Shown: piece by piece, positions 33,571 to 42,543 of the stretch
Layout: every line of letters begins with the position of its first letter
Numbering within the stretch: the stretch's first letter is position 1
NCBI RefSeq assembly: GCF_040438645.1
Contig: NZ_CP159253.1
Location: 496,001-560,000, forward strand
Source of the DNA: Mesorhizobium sp. WSM2240
GTDB taxonomy: Bacteria > Pseudomonadota > Alphaproteobacteria > Rhizobiales > Rhizobiaceae
Length of the DNA: 64,000 nucleotides
Reading direction: 5' to 3'
The notes under the pieces: generated by a model
What the model was told of the DNA's origin: nothing
Seen by the model: only the letters and a program-made list of their open reading frames with translations
Database searches by the model: none
Position numbers and translations under genes: made by a program

Positions 33571-34271
33571 GCATCGATCGAAAGCGTCTTGCCGACCTCG
33601 ATGCCTCGATCGCTCGTCTGGGGAAGCTGAAGGAATCGAAGGAGGGGGAACTCCAAGCTGATTCCGCAAAGCATGCTCTCGACCAAAACATGGAACTGCA
33701 GGAGAGGCTGCGAAAGCAGATCAGTAGGATCGAGTCCGACCTCCACGAACTTCACGAACGCCGCTTCGCGACCGAAATGGGCGATGTGGCTGTCACCAAA
33801 ACAGCCGCGACGCCTGCCCCGAGGTCTCCACGGCAATGGCAGATCAAAGCCGTTCCGCGGCCGCCATTCCCCGAACCTGGAGCAGAAGAAGCAGCAATCG
33901 ACAGCGCGTGGAATGGCTATCTCGATCACCACGTCGCAGAGCTCCAGAAGCATTTCAAGAAGGCCGGCTTCGACCCTGACCGGACCCTTTCGGCCGAGAT
34001 GATCTCCCACCTGCTTGGAGCGATCCACGGCATGATCCGCTGGCATCGAGATGCGTTTGCTGCGCTGAAGAAGCGGATCGAGGAGCTTGAAGCCGCGCCG
34101 GTCCGCTACCGCGGCGTCTGGCAGCGCAGCGACGACTACAGACGCGGCAATATCGTGACAGATGCAGGATTTGCCTGGCATGCCGTGAAGGACGTGCCAC
34201 CCGGCGAGCGACCTGGCGTCTCTGACTGCTGGCAGCTGATGGTGAAGGCAGGGAAGGATGCACGGCTATGA
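33567..34271 (+). CDS. Phage protein with coiled coil and C-terminal carbohydrate-binding-like module
   Basis: 234 aa starting at GTG. The N-terminal coiled coil (about 5-70) is followed by a Pro-rich linker, a helical middle, and a C-terminal module YRGVWQRSDDYRRGNIVTDAGFAWHAVKD...SDCWQLMVKAG. That module resembles the CBM5/12-like small beta domains on rhizobial phage tail or virion proteins (Trp residues forming a binding face). It overlaps the next gene by ATGA. It is likely a virion or tail-tip component binding cell-surface polysaccharide. Confidence 0.6.
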   Translation: MSIDRKRLADLDASIARLGKLKESKEGELQADSAKHALDQNMELQERLRKQISRIESDLHELHERRFATEMGDVAVTKTAATPAPRSPRQWQIKAVPRPPFPEPGAEEAAIDSAWNGYLDHHVAELQKHFKKAGFDPDRTLSAEMISHLLGAIHGMIRWHRDAFAALKKRIEELEAAPVRYRGVWQRSDDYRRGNIVTDAGFAWHAVKDVPPGERPGVSDCWQLMVKAGKDARL

Positions 34272-34510
34272 CGCACGACAACGATAACCGCGCGCCCACG
34301 ATTGCCGCATTCACGATCGGGGGCAAATCGGACCAACCGCTGACGGCAGAGGCGCTCAAGATCACCATGCGCAACGCCATGGCGCGGTTCACTGAAGGCT
34401 TTGGCAGGCTGCCCGACGACGCAGAGGCCGACATGTTGTGGGCTTCTGTACAGCGCCACCACGGCGTGCCCGAACATCAGATCGAACCGGCATCGCAGAG
34501 GAGGCAGTGA
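34268..34510 (+). CDS. Prophage hypothetical protein
   Basis: 80 aa, starting MTHDNDNRAPTIAAFTIG, with a helix TAEALKITMRNAMARFTEGFGRLPDDAEADMLW. Its start overlaps the preceding gene by 4 bp. It belongs to the same late-gene-like run; function unknown. Confidence 0.5.
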   Translation: MTHDNDNRAPTIAAFTIGGKSDQPLTAEALKITMRNAMARFTEGFGRLPDDAEADMLWASVQRHHGVPEHQIEPASQRRQ

Positions 34511-34537
34511 TGGCGAAGATCAAATCAGTCAGGCTCT

Positions 34538-34753
34538 CTATTTTCGACCAGGCCGGCCGTCACCCTCCTGCACGCCGGCATCCTTGGTCTCGTCTAGCAG
34601 GACCTCGGCAATGTCAGAGTGTGTGGCGTCAGCATCGGGATATGCCTCGTGCAGCTCCTTCGCTTTCGCATGGACGTCGACAGGCGAATGCTTCTCCTTC
34701 GCCCGCGCAACCGTATCAGCGATATCAACCGCCAATGGAAGGTTTGATGACAT
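34538..34753 (-). CDS. Small hypothetical protein, opposite strand
   Basis: 71 aa on the minus strand: MSSNLPLAVDIADTVARAKEKHSPVDVHAKAKELHEAYPDADATHSDIAEVLLDE. It is preceded by a strong SD (GAGGAGGAAACCCG), and the composition is that of a genuine acidic helical protein. The plus-strand frame beginning at 34510 over the same DNA has an abnormal composition. It is a good candidate for a gene that automatic callers might miss. Confidence 0.6.
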   Translation of the reverse strand: MSSNLPLAVDIADTVARAKEKHSPVDVHAKAKELHEAYPDADATHSDIAEVLLDETKDAGVQEGDGRPGRK

Positions 34754-34853
34754 CGGGTTTCCTCCTCGGCACACCCCGCCGCGAGCTGCCAGAGATCAAG
34801 GAAATTAGCCTCTGTCCGCCGCGCGGCAAGAGGGGAGAAAGGAATGTTGGCGC

Positions 34854-34931
34854 TCAGTATAGAAACATGACGACCAGATACGCCACTCCGAAGCTGACCA
34901 TCAGGGCCAAGGATATCGTCGACACATGCAT
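34854..34931 (-). CDS. Tiny membrane peptide
   Basis: 25 aa, MHVSTISLALMVSFGVAYLVVMF-L-Y, consisting of essentially one transmembrane helix. It lies in the same orientation as the 71-aa gene whose start is 101 bp downstream of its stop. No strong SD was identified. It is a candidate small membrane protein only. Confidence 0.3.
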   Translation of the reverse strand: MHVSTISLALMVSFGVAYLVVMFLY

Positions 34932-35091
34932 GTCGGCAGAACGCGACTCCGATGCAGAAGGTTCGTCCCTCGGGGGGGTGGATCAAAACTTGATACGCCG
35001 GTCGGCCGCGGACCCGCGTCCCCGCCACGCGCATATTTTTTTCTCGTCGGTCGATTTTTCCAGCGATCTGGCACGGTTTTGAGGGCTGATC

Positions 35092-35436
35092 ATGGCTAAA
35101 CGCACCGCAAACCCGCAGGAAACCGCCATTCTTCCCGCTCCGACGTGGATGAATATGGTCCAGAAACGCGAATTTTCGGCCCTCGTGGCGCCCGAAATCG
35201 GGTGGAAAGGCTATTGCACAGAGGTCGAGCTGGAAGAGCTCGGCGATTATGTCGATCACCGGTCGCGCCTGGCCGGCTTGCGCAAACTGATGCGCTCGGC
35301 GCTGCGCAAACGAGATGCCGCCCTGGCGGTCTCACTCAATGGGCAGATCAATGCGACCGTCGACAAGGCGCATCGGCTGGCCGGAAATCTAAGCCTTCAT
35401 GATCGGGAGAAAGCAGCGATGGAGAGCATCACATGA
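35092..35436 (+). CDS. Prophage protein, terminase-small-subunit position
   Basis: 114 aa, starting MAKRTANPQETAILPAPTWMN, with a helical bundle GYCTEVELEELGDYVDHRSRLAGLRKLMRSALRKRDAAL. Nothing catalytic is seen. Size, charge and position before a tail-fibre gene are compatible with a structural or packaging accessory protein. The ATG follows GAGGGCTGATC. Confidence 0.5.
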   Translation: MAKRTANPQETAILPAPTWMNMVQKREFSALVAPEIGWKGYCTEVELEELGDYVDHRSRLAGLRKLMRSALRKRDAALAVSLNGQINATVDKAHRLAGNLSLHDREKAAMESIT

Positions 35437-35687
35437 ACCCCAACCCCACCTCGCTCACGGAAATCGCTGCCGGCGCACGCTCTGCCATGTTCCTCGGGAC
35501 GGAGATTGCGTGGCGCCTGACGGACGTGCTCGTCGCCAAGGGCATCCTCACTAAGGGCGAAGCGAGATCGACCCTCTATGCGATTGCTGGTGGCATCAGA
35601 GACGATGCCGACGGCACTACCAGCACGGAATCAACCGAGGTATTGGCAAGACACCTCGAAGAAGCGGGAGACCGCTACAAAGCCTGA
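35433..35687 (+). CDS. Prophage hypothetical protein
   Basis: 84 aa with MNPNPTSLTEIAAGARSAMFLGTEIAWRLTDVLVAKGILTKGEA, helical, no motif recognised. The start overlaps the previous gene by ATGA. It precedes the tail-fibre gene by 60 bp. Confidence 0.5.
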   Translation: MNPNPTSLTEIAAGARSAMFLGTEIAWRLTDVLVAKGILTKGEARSTLYAIAGGIRDDADGTTSTESTEVLARHLEEAGDRYKA

Positions 35688-35747
35688 TCGCGCCTGGCAA
35701 GCGCTTGGAACGTCGGATGACGTCCCGTCCCTTAGATGGAGCCTTTC

Positions 35748-38700
35748 ATGTTTTCGTACTCAGCCGAATCCGTTTTCCGAGACTTTGAAACTGACGGTAT
35801 TCTCTCTTCGGGCAAACACTATCCGAGGAAAGTGGAGATCCGATCGCTGGTTGGCGCGCTGGAATCAGCCGTAACAGCCTTCATTTCCAAGGGCGGGCTG
35901 CTTTACCCTAACAAGGCAGCGATGGACGCTGATCTGACACGTGGCCTCCATCAGATGGCGTGGGTGCTCGGGGATCCGGTAGTCGCGAACAACGGTGTCT
36001 ATCGGAAGACCGGAGGGCCGGGCCTCGGCTCGTGGGTACGAACCGGCGATCTGCCCTACAGCTTCATCAAGGCTTCCAATGATGGGAGTGGCACCGCAAA
36101 CGCCATTCAGGCAACAACTCCAATCCCTATTCCGGTCGCGGATGGTGGGTCTCTCATTGTGCTCAACATATTCGAGGACAACACCGCGTCTCCAGTGACC
36201 GTCTCCTTTAACGGCGATCCGCCGCTGACGATCAAGACCAATAGCGGGAACGATATCTCGATTGGGGGCGTGACTGCCGGAATGATCGTCGCCGGATATA
36301 AATCCGGGACGACGCTGCGTCTGATCTCAGACCAGGCCAGCGCAGCGATTCTGGCCCAAATCGAGGCTTTGGTCGAGGACGCCGAAGAAGCGGCTGTGGC
36401 GGCGCAGGCGGCTGCATCGTCGGTTCTGCTGACGGAATTCCCCACCAAGGCAGCGGCAGAGGCTTATGCACCTGCAATCGCTCCCGATATGCTTCGGCTT
36501 GCCGGCTATACGACGGCCGGCGATGGCGGCGGGGCTCTCTACAAAAGTGTCGGCTCCGAACCGTCGCACGCCGGCAAGTTCTCAATCACGCTTTCGGGCG
36601 GCGGGGTGGTCTGGTACTAGATTGCGGAAGCCGAAATCAATCCGATTGCGCTCGGAGCCGACCCAGCCGGGACGGTCAATGCCAATACGTGGACGGCCAT
36701 GCAAGCGGTGCTTGAAATAGGCCGCCCGATGGTTCTTACGCGGGGAACCTACTATCTCTCAACCCATCTTAGGCCGGCCAACGGCTCCAAGGTCGTCATC
36801 CGGGGCGAGCACCGCGACCTGGTCACAATCAAGGGCGCGCTGAATGTCGTCGGGTTCTTCTGCGATGCTACCGGGAACATCGCTACTGATAACCGAGTGG
36901 CAAGCTTCGATATCGAAGGCATCACCTTCGATGGCGAGTGGGTGCGCAGCACGTTCCCGTACAATGGCATAGGAGACGGTGGCGCAACGCCGAAGATGCG
37001 AACGGCATTCGCCCTGCGCGGGTTGCTCGACGGATCGTCGCACTTGCGCATTGCCAAGTGTCGGTTCAAGAGCCTGAAAGGTCCGCACTTCCAGGTCTTC
37101 TATTTCAAAGGCTCGTGCAACGTTACCGAGAACATTTTCACCCGGACCAAAGACCCAGGCATTCTGTTCTGTGCCAATGGCGGCTTCAACGATAACCAGA
37201 TCGAATTTTCGGCTGACAATGGTTTCTCGTTGTCGCGGTCAAACCAGAATTTCGAGGTGCGCGGCAACAATGTGTTCGGTTGCTTGACGGGCGGCCTATT
37301 CGTTGGCTCCGTCGATCTCGACAAGACACAAATTATCAAGGCGACGGAAACGGGCGGCGGTTACGGTGCCGGCCAGGTCATGGCCCTTTCGACGGTCACT
37401 GCCGGAACGTTCGACACTGATTTAATCGGCCAATTGATAACGCTCGTAGGCGCAGCGCCTACCGATATCGCAGTGATGGAGGTCATTAACGTCACCAGCG
37501 AGACCGCGGCGACGGCTCGTACGCTCATGATCGTCCCCGTGTCCTTGCGGAATGTTGATGCAACCAGCTGGTCGATCGGACCGGATACGGCGACGGTCGA
37601 TTTCTCTGTCACAGAGAACACCGTGCGTTGCTCCGGCGCGTCGAACATTTACGGCACGTACGGCTGCAAGCGCGGCACAGTGGACAACAATACCTTCGTC
37701 GGCGCGGGTATCATCATCGACAGCGAAAAAAGCGCAATCGGAACAATCAACCGCTCTAGCCCTACGCTCAACTTGAAGACGGTGGGCGATGGTGCGAAGT
37801 TTGCCGCCGATGACTTCGTCGTCTTGGTTCCCAAGCTCGGCACCAAGACCCTTTCATTTCGCAAATACTAAGCATTGCCGGCGATGTCCTGACCTTGAAG
37901 GACAACGCGCAGGAGTTCATGACGGAATGCACCGTTTGGCGCGCGACACGGGGCAGCGGCAATGGGTGGGGTGTCCTGTTTACAGGCTGGTTCCGCGACC
38001 TTGCAACGGGCCTGTTTGAGTACGTCGAAGACGTGACGGTGACGAACAACAAGGTGCTGCAGTTCCAGACTGGCGGCATCCTGTTGGCAACTCGTCGGGT
38101 TCGGCTCGCTACTGCGCCGTGAAGAACAACAGCGTCCGTATCATCCATCCGCGTGTCGCCGCGGGTACGGCGTCGCTCATAGGCGTACAGATCGGTGAAC
38201 ACTCTATCGATATGCGAGCAGTCGGGAACCGTGTTGACGGCAACCAGATCCGTCTTACGACGGACCCAATGGTTACGGCGTCGCGCGGCGTGTTTGTTCC
38301 GTTTACGGACGGCAGCTCTAGCTCAAGCGTCCTGCTAGGTGAAAACGAGTTCGCTTCGTGTACACAGAACTATCGGATCACCGAAGCCGGCGTTGATATG
38401 ACGGTGAAGTACGCGCCGCGCTCGCTGAACTCAGACAATTTCACCCGCGTGGCGGCGCCGATTGTTTTGGGCGCACGTCCGTTCCTGACGAAGACTCTGC
38501 CGGGCGGAGTTCTGACGATTGATCAGACCCTGGTCCGCATCGTCAACGCGACCGGAGCAACGCTCACAGTTTCAAGCGTTGCCATCGCGCTGGCCAGTAT
38601 GGGTGTGAACACGCCGTTTATTGTCATCCAGAACAACTCTTCTGGTGCCGCCAACACTTTGACGCTGACGCATGCAGTCGGCGCTTTCTGGTGCCCTGGT

Positions 38701-38799
38701 GCTACGAACTATGTCGTTCCCCAACGCGGAGGAGTGATCTGCATTGTCGATCCCGATCCAGCATCGCCAACGCTGCAAATTCTTGGTCCGATTGCGTAA
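35748..38799 (+). pseudogene. Phage tail fibre / pectate-lyase-fold tailspike, broken in three places
   Basis: One long gene is recognisable across three lesions. The N-terminal 290 residues (virion-attachment-like, then an Ala-rich helix EDAEEAAVAAQAAASS) reach GGVVWY, then an in-frame TAG (36618) interrupts what continues as AEAEINPIALGADPAG. The next 400 residues form a right-handed beta-helix (IEGITFDGEW, NVTENIFTR, NDNQIEF, VSDN-like repeats) typical of polysaccharide-degrading tailspikes. The frame slips near 37850 (then SIAGDVLTLKDNAQEF) and again near 38078, where one G is missing (GILLGNSSGS expected). The C-terminal 226 residues then run intact. The start at 35748 has GGAG 6 nt before. 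Confidence 0.7.
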
Positions 38800-38962
38800 G
38801 TGGTAACGAGGCAGTTGTTGCGCTCTGGAGGTTGAGCCGGGCGCGCGCTCCTTGTGGGCAGCTCGGGTACAAGACCGGCGAGCGAACAGTTCTTCCGTGA
38901 CGTGGTTTCCTGAACCGGCTTTTGCCGTGCCCAGCGAACCTTGTCGCATAGGTCTTGATGAG

Positions 38963-39040
38963 AAAAAAGGGCCGGCGTCCTTGTGGGATCTCGGAGGAGA
39001 GAGAGGCAGACGCCGGCCTGTGACCATATGGGGATATGGC
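38963..39040 (-). ncRNA. Candidate small RNA with terminator, copy 2
   Basis: Minus strand: a hairpin CCATAT-CCCC-ATATGG (39023-39038), then the 10-bp stem GGCCGGCGTC/GACGCCGGCC (39018-38970) and a U6 run at 38963-38968. The loop contains TCTCTCCTCC, an anti-Shine-Dalgarno-like run. The stem and CTTGTGGG loop arm are identical to 20294-20310. Two hairpins, one with a C/U-rich loop and one acting as terminator, recall the trans-acting alpha-r14/NfeR type of rhizobial sRNA. That assignment is tentative. Confidence 0.45.
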
Positions 39041-39097
39041 AATGATCAGAGCATAGAACTGTGAGGCACTGAAGTCAGCTTGGCTAATTGGCGAGGG

Positions 39098-39358
39098 TCA
39101 CTCCGTCGATTGCGCACTTGACCGCTTTATGCCCGGGTGCAGGTAAGCCGGTGGAGTTTTCATCCACGGCGCTTTGTCTCCGGTGATTGCCTCAATCGCG
39201 GTTACAATAGCTGCATTCAGGTCTGTTAGTGCCCGTGAATGGGTGCTCGACGGCGCAACGAGCTGGGCGCAGCACGCGCGGTGCAGATCGGTCGCCGCTT
39301 GCATGAAGCGCTCCATTTCCGGCTAGGTGAGGTGGGTAGGTTGCTGACGTCTGAACAT
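39098..39358 (-). pseudogene. Small prophage gene with amber codon 12
   Basis: A proper start with SD (GGAG, ATAGCC, ATG at 39358) begins MFRRQQPTHLT, then TAG, then PEMERFMQAATDLHRACCAQLV in the same frame, ending QSTE. The 72-aa remainder looks like one normal small helical protein and could also begin at the Met of MERFM. One nonsense mutation (CAG or GAG to TAG) would explain the break. Confidence 0.5.
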
Positions 39359-39512
39359 GGCTATCTCCGAGGGTTCTCGTCGCACTAGGACATTATTCCT
39401 TCGTTTTGGGCGTGTCACAACCGCCGGCCCCGCGCACAACAATAAAATTTTAAGGAACCACCCGCACAGTACGGGGCTGTATCAGCACGTCGGTTGACGT
39501 AGGGGATTGGTC

Positions 39513-39808
39513 ATGGGTCGCGCCAGGACGCGGATCATATCTATCGCCGGGCATATGAGCTGGCGGCTAGCGGCCTGCACCTGGAACCCATCACCATTGT
39601 TGCCACCCTTATAAGGGAAGGCTACCCGGAAGCCGACAAGATCCTCGACAACCCGCTGCTCCGGGCTGATTTGCGTCTAGTCTGCTCCCGCAACTGGCCG
39701 GGAACGCACGCTATCCGGGGCCGAGAACTGACGGTCAAGCCGGCACGCGAACAGGACAATCTCGCAGACGCGCCGGCGCTGCGGAAATTCCATCGGCCAA
39801 AGCAGTAA
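39513..39808 (+). pseudogene. Small prophage gene, frameshifted near its start
   Basis: ATG at 39513 is followed after a few codons by a frame change. The good frame then reads QDADHIYRRAYELAASGLH, TIVATLIREGYPEADKILD and ends FHRPKQ just before a strong terminator. Composition and context are those of a real phage gene of about 95 aa; no function is known. One missing base in the first codons explains the break. Confidence 0.5.
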
Positions 39809-39850
39809 GAAAAGCCCGGCAGCGCAGGGGGAGTTCTGCCGGGCTTTTCT
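39808..39850. terminator. Bidirectional intrinsic terminator
   Basis: A 15-bp perfect inverted repeat AGAAAAGCCCGGCAG/CTGCCGGGCTTTTCT around a 13-nt loop, with T-run and A-run flanks, so it can stop transcription from both sides. A similar hairpin (AGCCCGGCA/TGCCGGGCT) lies at 43763-43795. Confidence 0.75.
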
Positions 39851-39881
39851 AGCCCAAGATCGCCGGAACGAGGTACGAACG

Positions 39882-39950
39882 CCGGGCAGCGGAACAAACT
39901 TGCCGCCATAACGACGATGCGCTGGCATGGTTAAGGGATTGCTAAAGGCA
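39882..39950 (+). repeat. Prophage conserved noncoding element, copy 1
   Basis: Directly after the terminator lies GCAGCGGAACAAACTTGCC, then CATGGTTAAGG and further TTAA-like half-sites. The same order (terminator hairpin, identical 23-bp core, AACGATGC-like stretch, CATGGTTAAGG) recurs at 43763-43895. TTAA-N7-CTAA resembles a CtrA-type site. It could be a promoter, packaging or replication signal of the phage. Confidence 0.5.
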
Positions 39951-40101
39951 CTTCGCAAATACCCAGATCTGATGATCGACAGGGAGGCCGCCCCGGCAAC
40001 CACCGTTCACGGAGCCGGTATGTGAGGTAATCCACATACGCGCCATCCAATGCCAGCTAATATCCGATCAAACCTTTCCTCCCGAAGGTTCACCGCAGAG
40101 C

Positions 40102-40140
40102 CCCGACCGATAAGCCCCTTCTCGGTCGGGTCCTTTTCTT
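40102..40140 (+). terminator. Intrinsic terminator
   Basis: CCCGACCGA/TCGGTCGGG (9 bp, 11-nt loop) followed by TCCTTTTCTT on the plus strand. It ends whatever transcript comes from the noncoding element region and precedes the lipoprotein gene. Confidence 0.7.
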
Positions 40141-40229
40141 ATCCTGTGGCCTTCGATGCGTCGAATCTTGCACGCTTGATTAGAAGCGCGCACGATCCTT
40201 GGCTCCGAACCCGGACAGGGAGAACAGGG

Positions 40230-40376
40230 ATGAAGCGATTTCTTGCGCTCGCAGTAATTGCAGTGTTGGTGGTGTCCACTGGGTGCCAAACCGGTAGCAA
40301 TTCAGGCGCGGTAGCCGCCTCGAATGCCTGCCTCCACTCACACTCCACCAGGATGGGATCGAGCGGCTACTGCTGA
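40230..40376 (+). CDS. Small lipoprotein
   Basis: 48 aa: MKRFLALAVIAVLVVSTGCQTG has a lipobox (VSTGC), so the mature protein starts at Cys20 and is lipid-anchored. The rest is short and Ser/Ala-rich. The start follows AGAACAGGG. Small lipoproteins of this type accompany phage lysis genes or are envelope stress proteins; the context does not decide. Confidence 0.6.
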   Translation: MKRFLALAVIAVLVVSTGCQTGSNSGAVAASNACLHSHSTRMGSSGYC

Positions 40377-40454
40377 TCGCGACCGGCTCTTCTCGCGCCA
40401 GAATGGGATTCGTGGCCCCTCAGTCGGCGCAGAACCGTCGCTTTTGTTTATCTA

Positions 40455-40961
40455 TTGCGCCTAGCGTCGCTTTCATGCAAGGAATCGTCATTCTTAAGCA
40501 CGAGATGCGAATTGCTTGCACGACCGCCTGCCGCCGATCCCCGCGTGAAATCCCTCTGCAGCGAATTCGACATCGAGATTATTCCGGCGCACATCTATCC
40601 CCTGCCTGGGCAAACTCGGGCGCCAGTGACAATCCGAAGGATCATCGATCGCCACGGCGAGGCGCATGCGAGGCTCGTGCTGTGCATCCTGGCCGAGGGC
40701 AGGGGCAACAACGCGCTGATTGACGAAACCAGCCTCTGGGCTATCTCCGATCTGCTGCTGGCCTGCCCGGACGTCGTCGAGGGCAGCACGTCGGATCTTC
40801 TCGACCTCTTCGACGGCATTCCCCTTGGCCCCTACATGGCAATCGCCAATGAACTATCCGGCCATGTCCATCAGCGGGCCGCGCTGGTCGGCATGCTCTA
40901 TCTGCACGTTCGTCGCCTGCGCGAAACGTCCCTGACAGGCCGTGAGGCGGGGCGACACAAG
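40455..40961 (+). CDS. Conserved rhizobial phage-type protein
   Basis: The frame is open through 41366, but the coherent protein covers about 40530-40940: LCSEFDIEIIPAHIYPLPGQTRAPVTIRRIIDRHGEAHARLVLCILAEGRGN, then SLWAISDLLLACPD and LDLFDGIPLGPYMAIANE. This pattern occurs in proteins beside DUF3102 genes in rhizobial prophages and is of unknown function. The first about 25 residues (Cys- and Ser-rich) are probably not native, so the start is uncertain. The frame runs on into the next gene because no stop intervenes. Confidence 0.5.
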
Positions 40962-41211
40962 ATGGAGCGTGCCAACGCCAGCGAGATCGAGAAGGGCCGT
41001 GCGGCCATTCCGGAAGGGAGCCCATCGGACCGTCAAGGAGAAGATCGAGATCGGTCGCCATTTGATCGCCAAGAAGGCAGCGCTACCGTGGGGCCATTTC
41101 GGGCCGTGGCTGCGGGAATCGGGTCTCAGCCCTCACATGGCGCATCAGTGCATGGCGATGGCCAGGGGAGAGCGCCAGCAGGCAGAGCGCGAACCAGATC
41201 GATCTGCCTGA
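40962..41211 (+). pseudogene. DUF3102-like prophage protein, frameshifted
   Basis: An ATG at 40962 begins MERANASEIEKGRAAIPEG; near 41024 the frame must change to read AHRTVKEKIEIGRHLIAKKAALPWGHFGPWLRESGLSPHMAHQCMAMA. The latter is the DUF3102 pattern (a helix followed by PxGxxxxWL and a Met-rich end). DUF3102 proteins may act as DNA-binding phage regulators. The frameshift leaves only about 20 native residues from the first start. Confidence 0.55.
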
Positions 41212-41245
41212 ATACCAAGAGGCGGTCTGACGGGCCGCGAGGAAG

Positions 41246-41485
41246 TCACTGTGACCGCTCGATGGCAAATGTCGGCGCGTCGTCTCCTTCGCCGGCATGG
41301 AGGAATTCAACCAGCGTCGACATAAGCCGTTCGGCGACGATGCGGTTCATCGCCAATTCGATCTGACCGGTTTCGGTCTCAAGCTCCAGCAATCCAATCA
41401 GTGGGTCAGCCGAGAGCAGGGTAGCGTCGCTTGCAAGCAGTTTGGTGAAACCGCTTTTGCTGGGCTTACGTTTCATTGGTGCCAT
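41246..41485 (-). CDS. Small prophage protein, opposite strand
   Basis: 79 aa: MAPMKRKPSKSGFTKLLASDATLLSADPLIGLLELETETGQIELAMNRIVAERLMSTLVEFL. A basic N-terminus is followed by a regular hydrophobic-acidic helix pattern. The start at 41485 has GAAGG upstream; ATGs at 41503 and 41476 are alternatives. It is convergent with the DUF3102 remnant. Function unknown. Confidence 0.5.
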   Translation of the reverse strand: MAPMKRKPSKSGFTKLLASDATLLSADPLIGLLELETETGQIELAMNRIVAERLMSTLVEFLHAGEGDDAPTFAIERSQ

Positions 41486-41803
41486 CGCGACCTTCGCCAC
41501 CATGATTCAGGGACGACGAACTCGACGCCGCTTCTCGATATTCCATAGGAACCATTGCCAGACCACGTGCGCATATGAGCGTAGGAGCCGCATCCAGTCT
41601 CTCCTCCTAGTCGCCCCCGTTCGGCGAAGATGCCGAAATTAGGGTATGTTCGCAAGCTGATTGCCGACGCTCGGGGCGGCTCAGGCGGGCAAAGGCAGCG
41701 GAACTTAGCGACGCCTAAATTCCAATGCTCAGAATTAGCGATCGGTCAACGATTCCAGTCGTTTCATGAAGGAGCGCGGGGGCGTGTCCTTTTGGAGGAA
41801 GCC

Positions 41804-42007
41804 ATGCAATCCGATTTTGCTGGCGCGCGCCTGTGTCTGGAAAAAGCCTTCCATCTTCTCGGCGGCAGTAATGTCGTGAGCGTCCAAGCGCGGGAGGCGA
41901 TCGGCCTCCTGATCGCGGCGATGATGAGCGAGGAGGAAGGCCAAGCCGGGAAGCCGGAGACGTCGCTCCGGCCGGCGTCTGATCACTCGATCACCTTTGG
42001 CGCATGA
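41804..42007 (+). CDS. Small prophage protein
   Basis: 67 aa starting MQSDFAGARLCLEKAFHLLGG, with an excellent SD (TTTGGAGGAAGCC). The reading frame is open further upstream, but the composition changes there. It is helical in its first 50 residues and overlaps the next ORF by ATGA. Function unknown. Confidence 0.55.
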   Translation: MQSDFAGARLCLEKAFHLLGGSNVVSVQAREAIGLLIAAMMSEEEGQAGKPETSLRPASDHSITFGA

Positions 42008-42270
42008 AGCGTCCGCCCGCCGGCTACGTGCCACCCAGACGCGATCCTGTCGAGATTGACCGTGAGATGAAGGATTGGCTCAACAGGCGCCGTGCGGCCC
42101 GCGGAGAGCCGCTGCTGCCGCATATGCCGACTGGACAGGAGATGCCTAACCTGGCCCGCTGCTCCGAAAGGGGTGGCGGGCCTTTTTTGCGTTTGAGGCG
42201 GAACAAGCTGTTGCCTGGGCAGTTCCTTGAGTTCTCCAAGGTGGGTCCCAATACCATCCTTTGGAACTAG
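42004..42270 (+). CDS. Small prophage ORF running through a terminator
   Basis: 88 codons, starting MKRPPAGYVPPRRDPVEIDREMKDWLNRRRA. The first 45 residues look native. A strong intrinsic terminator (42153-42188) lies inside the frame, and the residues after it (CSERGGGPFLRLRR) do not look coding. Probably the original stop was lost by a small frameshift and the real protein ended near residue 45-50. Confidence 0.45.
   Translation: MKRPPAGYVPPRRDPVEIDREMKDWLNRRRAARGEPLLPHMPTGQEMPNLARCSERGGGPFLRLRRNKLLPGQFLEFSKVGPNTILWN
42153..42188 (+). terminator. Intrinsic terminator, first of four
   Basis: GGCCCGC/GCGGGCC with a 16-nt loop, followed by TTTTTT. It lies within the preceding ORF, which argues that this ORF's true end is upstream. 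Confidence 0.7.
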
Positions 42271-42309
42271 AAACCCGCCGCTGCATTAGGTAAGGCCTCC
42301 GGCGGGTTT
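42271..42309. terminator. Intrinsic terminator-like hairpin, second of four
   Basis: AAACCCGCCG/CGGCGGGTTT, a 10-bp perfect stem with a 19-nt loop; T- and A-tracts are part of the stem, so it can act on both strands. Confidence 0.65.
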
Positions 42310-42420
42310 CTTGCCTAGGCCTACCCCCGGACGATATTTTGGGAACCACATTTAACCATCGCGGTTTTCAGGTGGTCCAAGGTTCATTCCCTCGACGCAC
42401 CTACCTTGGAAAGAAGGAAG

Positions 42421-42456
42421 CCCGCCGTTGCTCCCCAAACTCGCGGCGGGTTTCTT
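42421..42456 (+). terminator. Intrinsic terminator-like hairpin, third of four
   Basis: CCCGCCG/CGGCGGG with a 16-nt loop, followed by TTTCTT. The stem sequence matches that of the second hairpin, so these may be copies of one module. Confidence 0.65.
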
Positions 42457-42543
42457 GCGTCGGGCGCTGGCGGGGGATGGCGGGTTTTGCATTTCAACCC
42501 CCGACTCTGCTCTTAATACTCCATCCTGGTCTGCCGGTGCACA

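Noticed and set aside
34510..35082. Plus-strand ORF MAKIKSVRLSIFDQ and its continuation
   Set aside because: It overlaps a minus-strand gene with a far better SD and composition, and its own composition is abnormal beyond the first residues.
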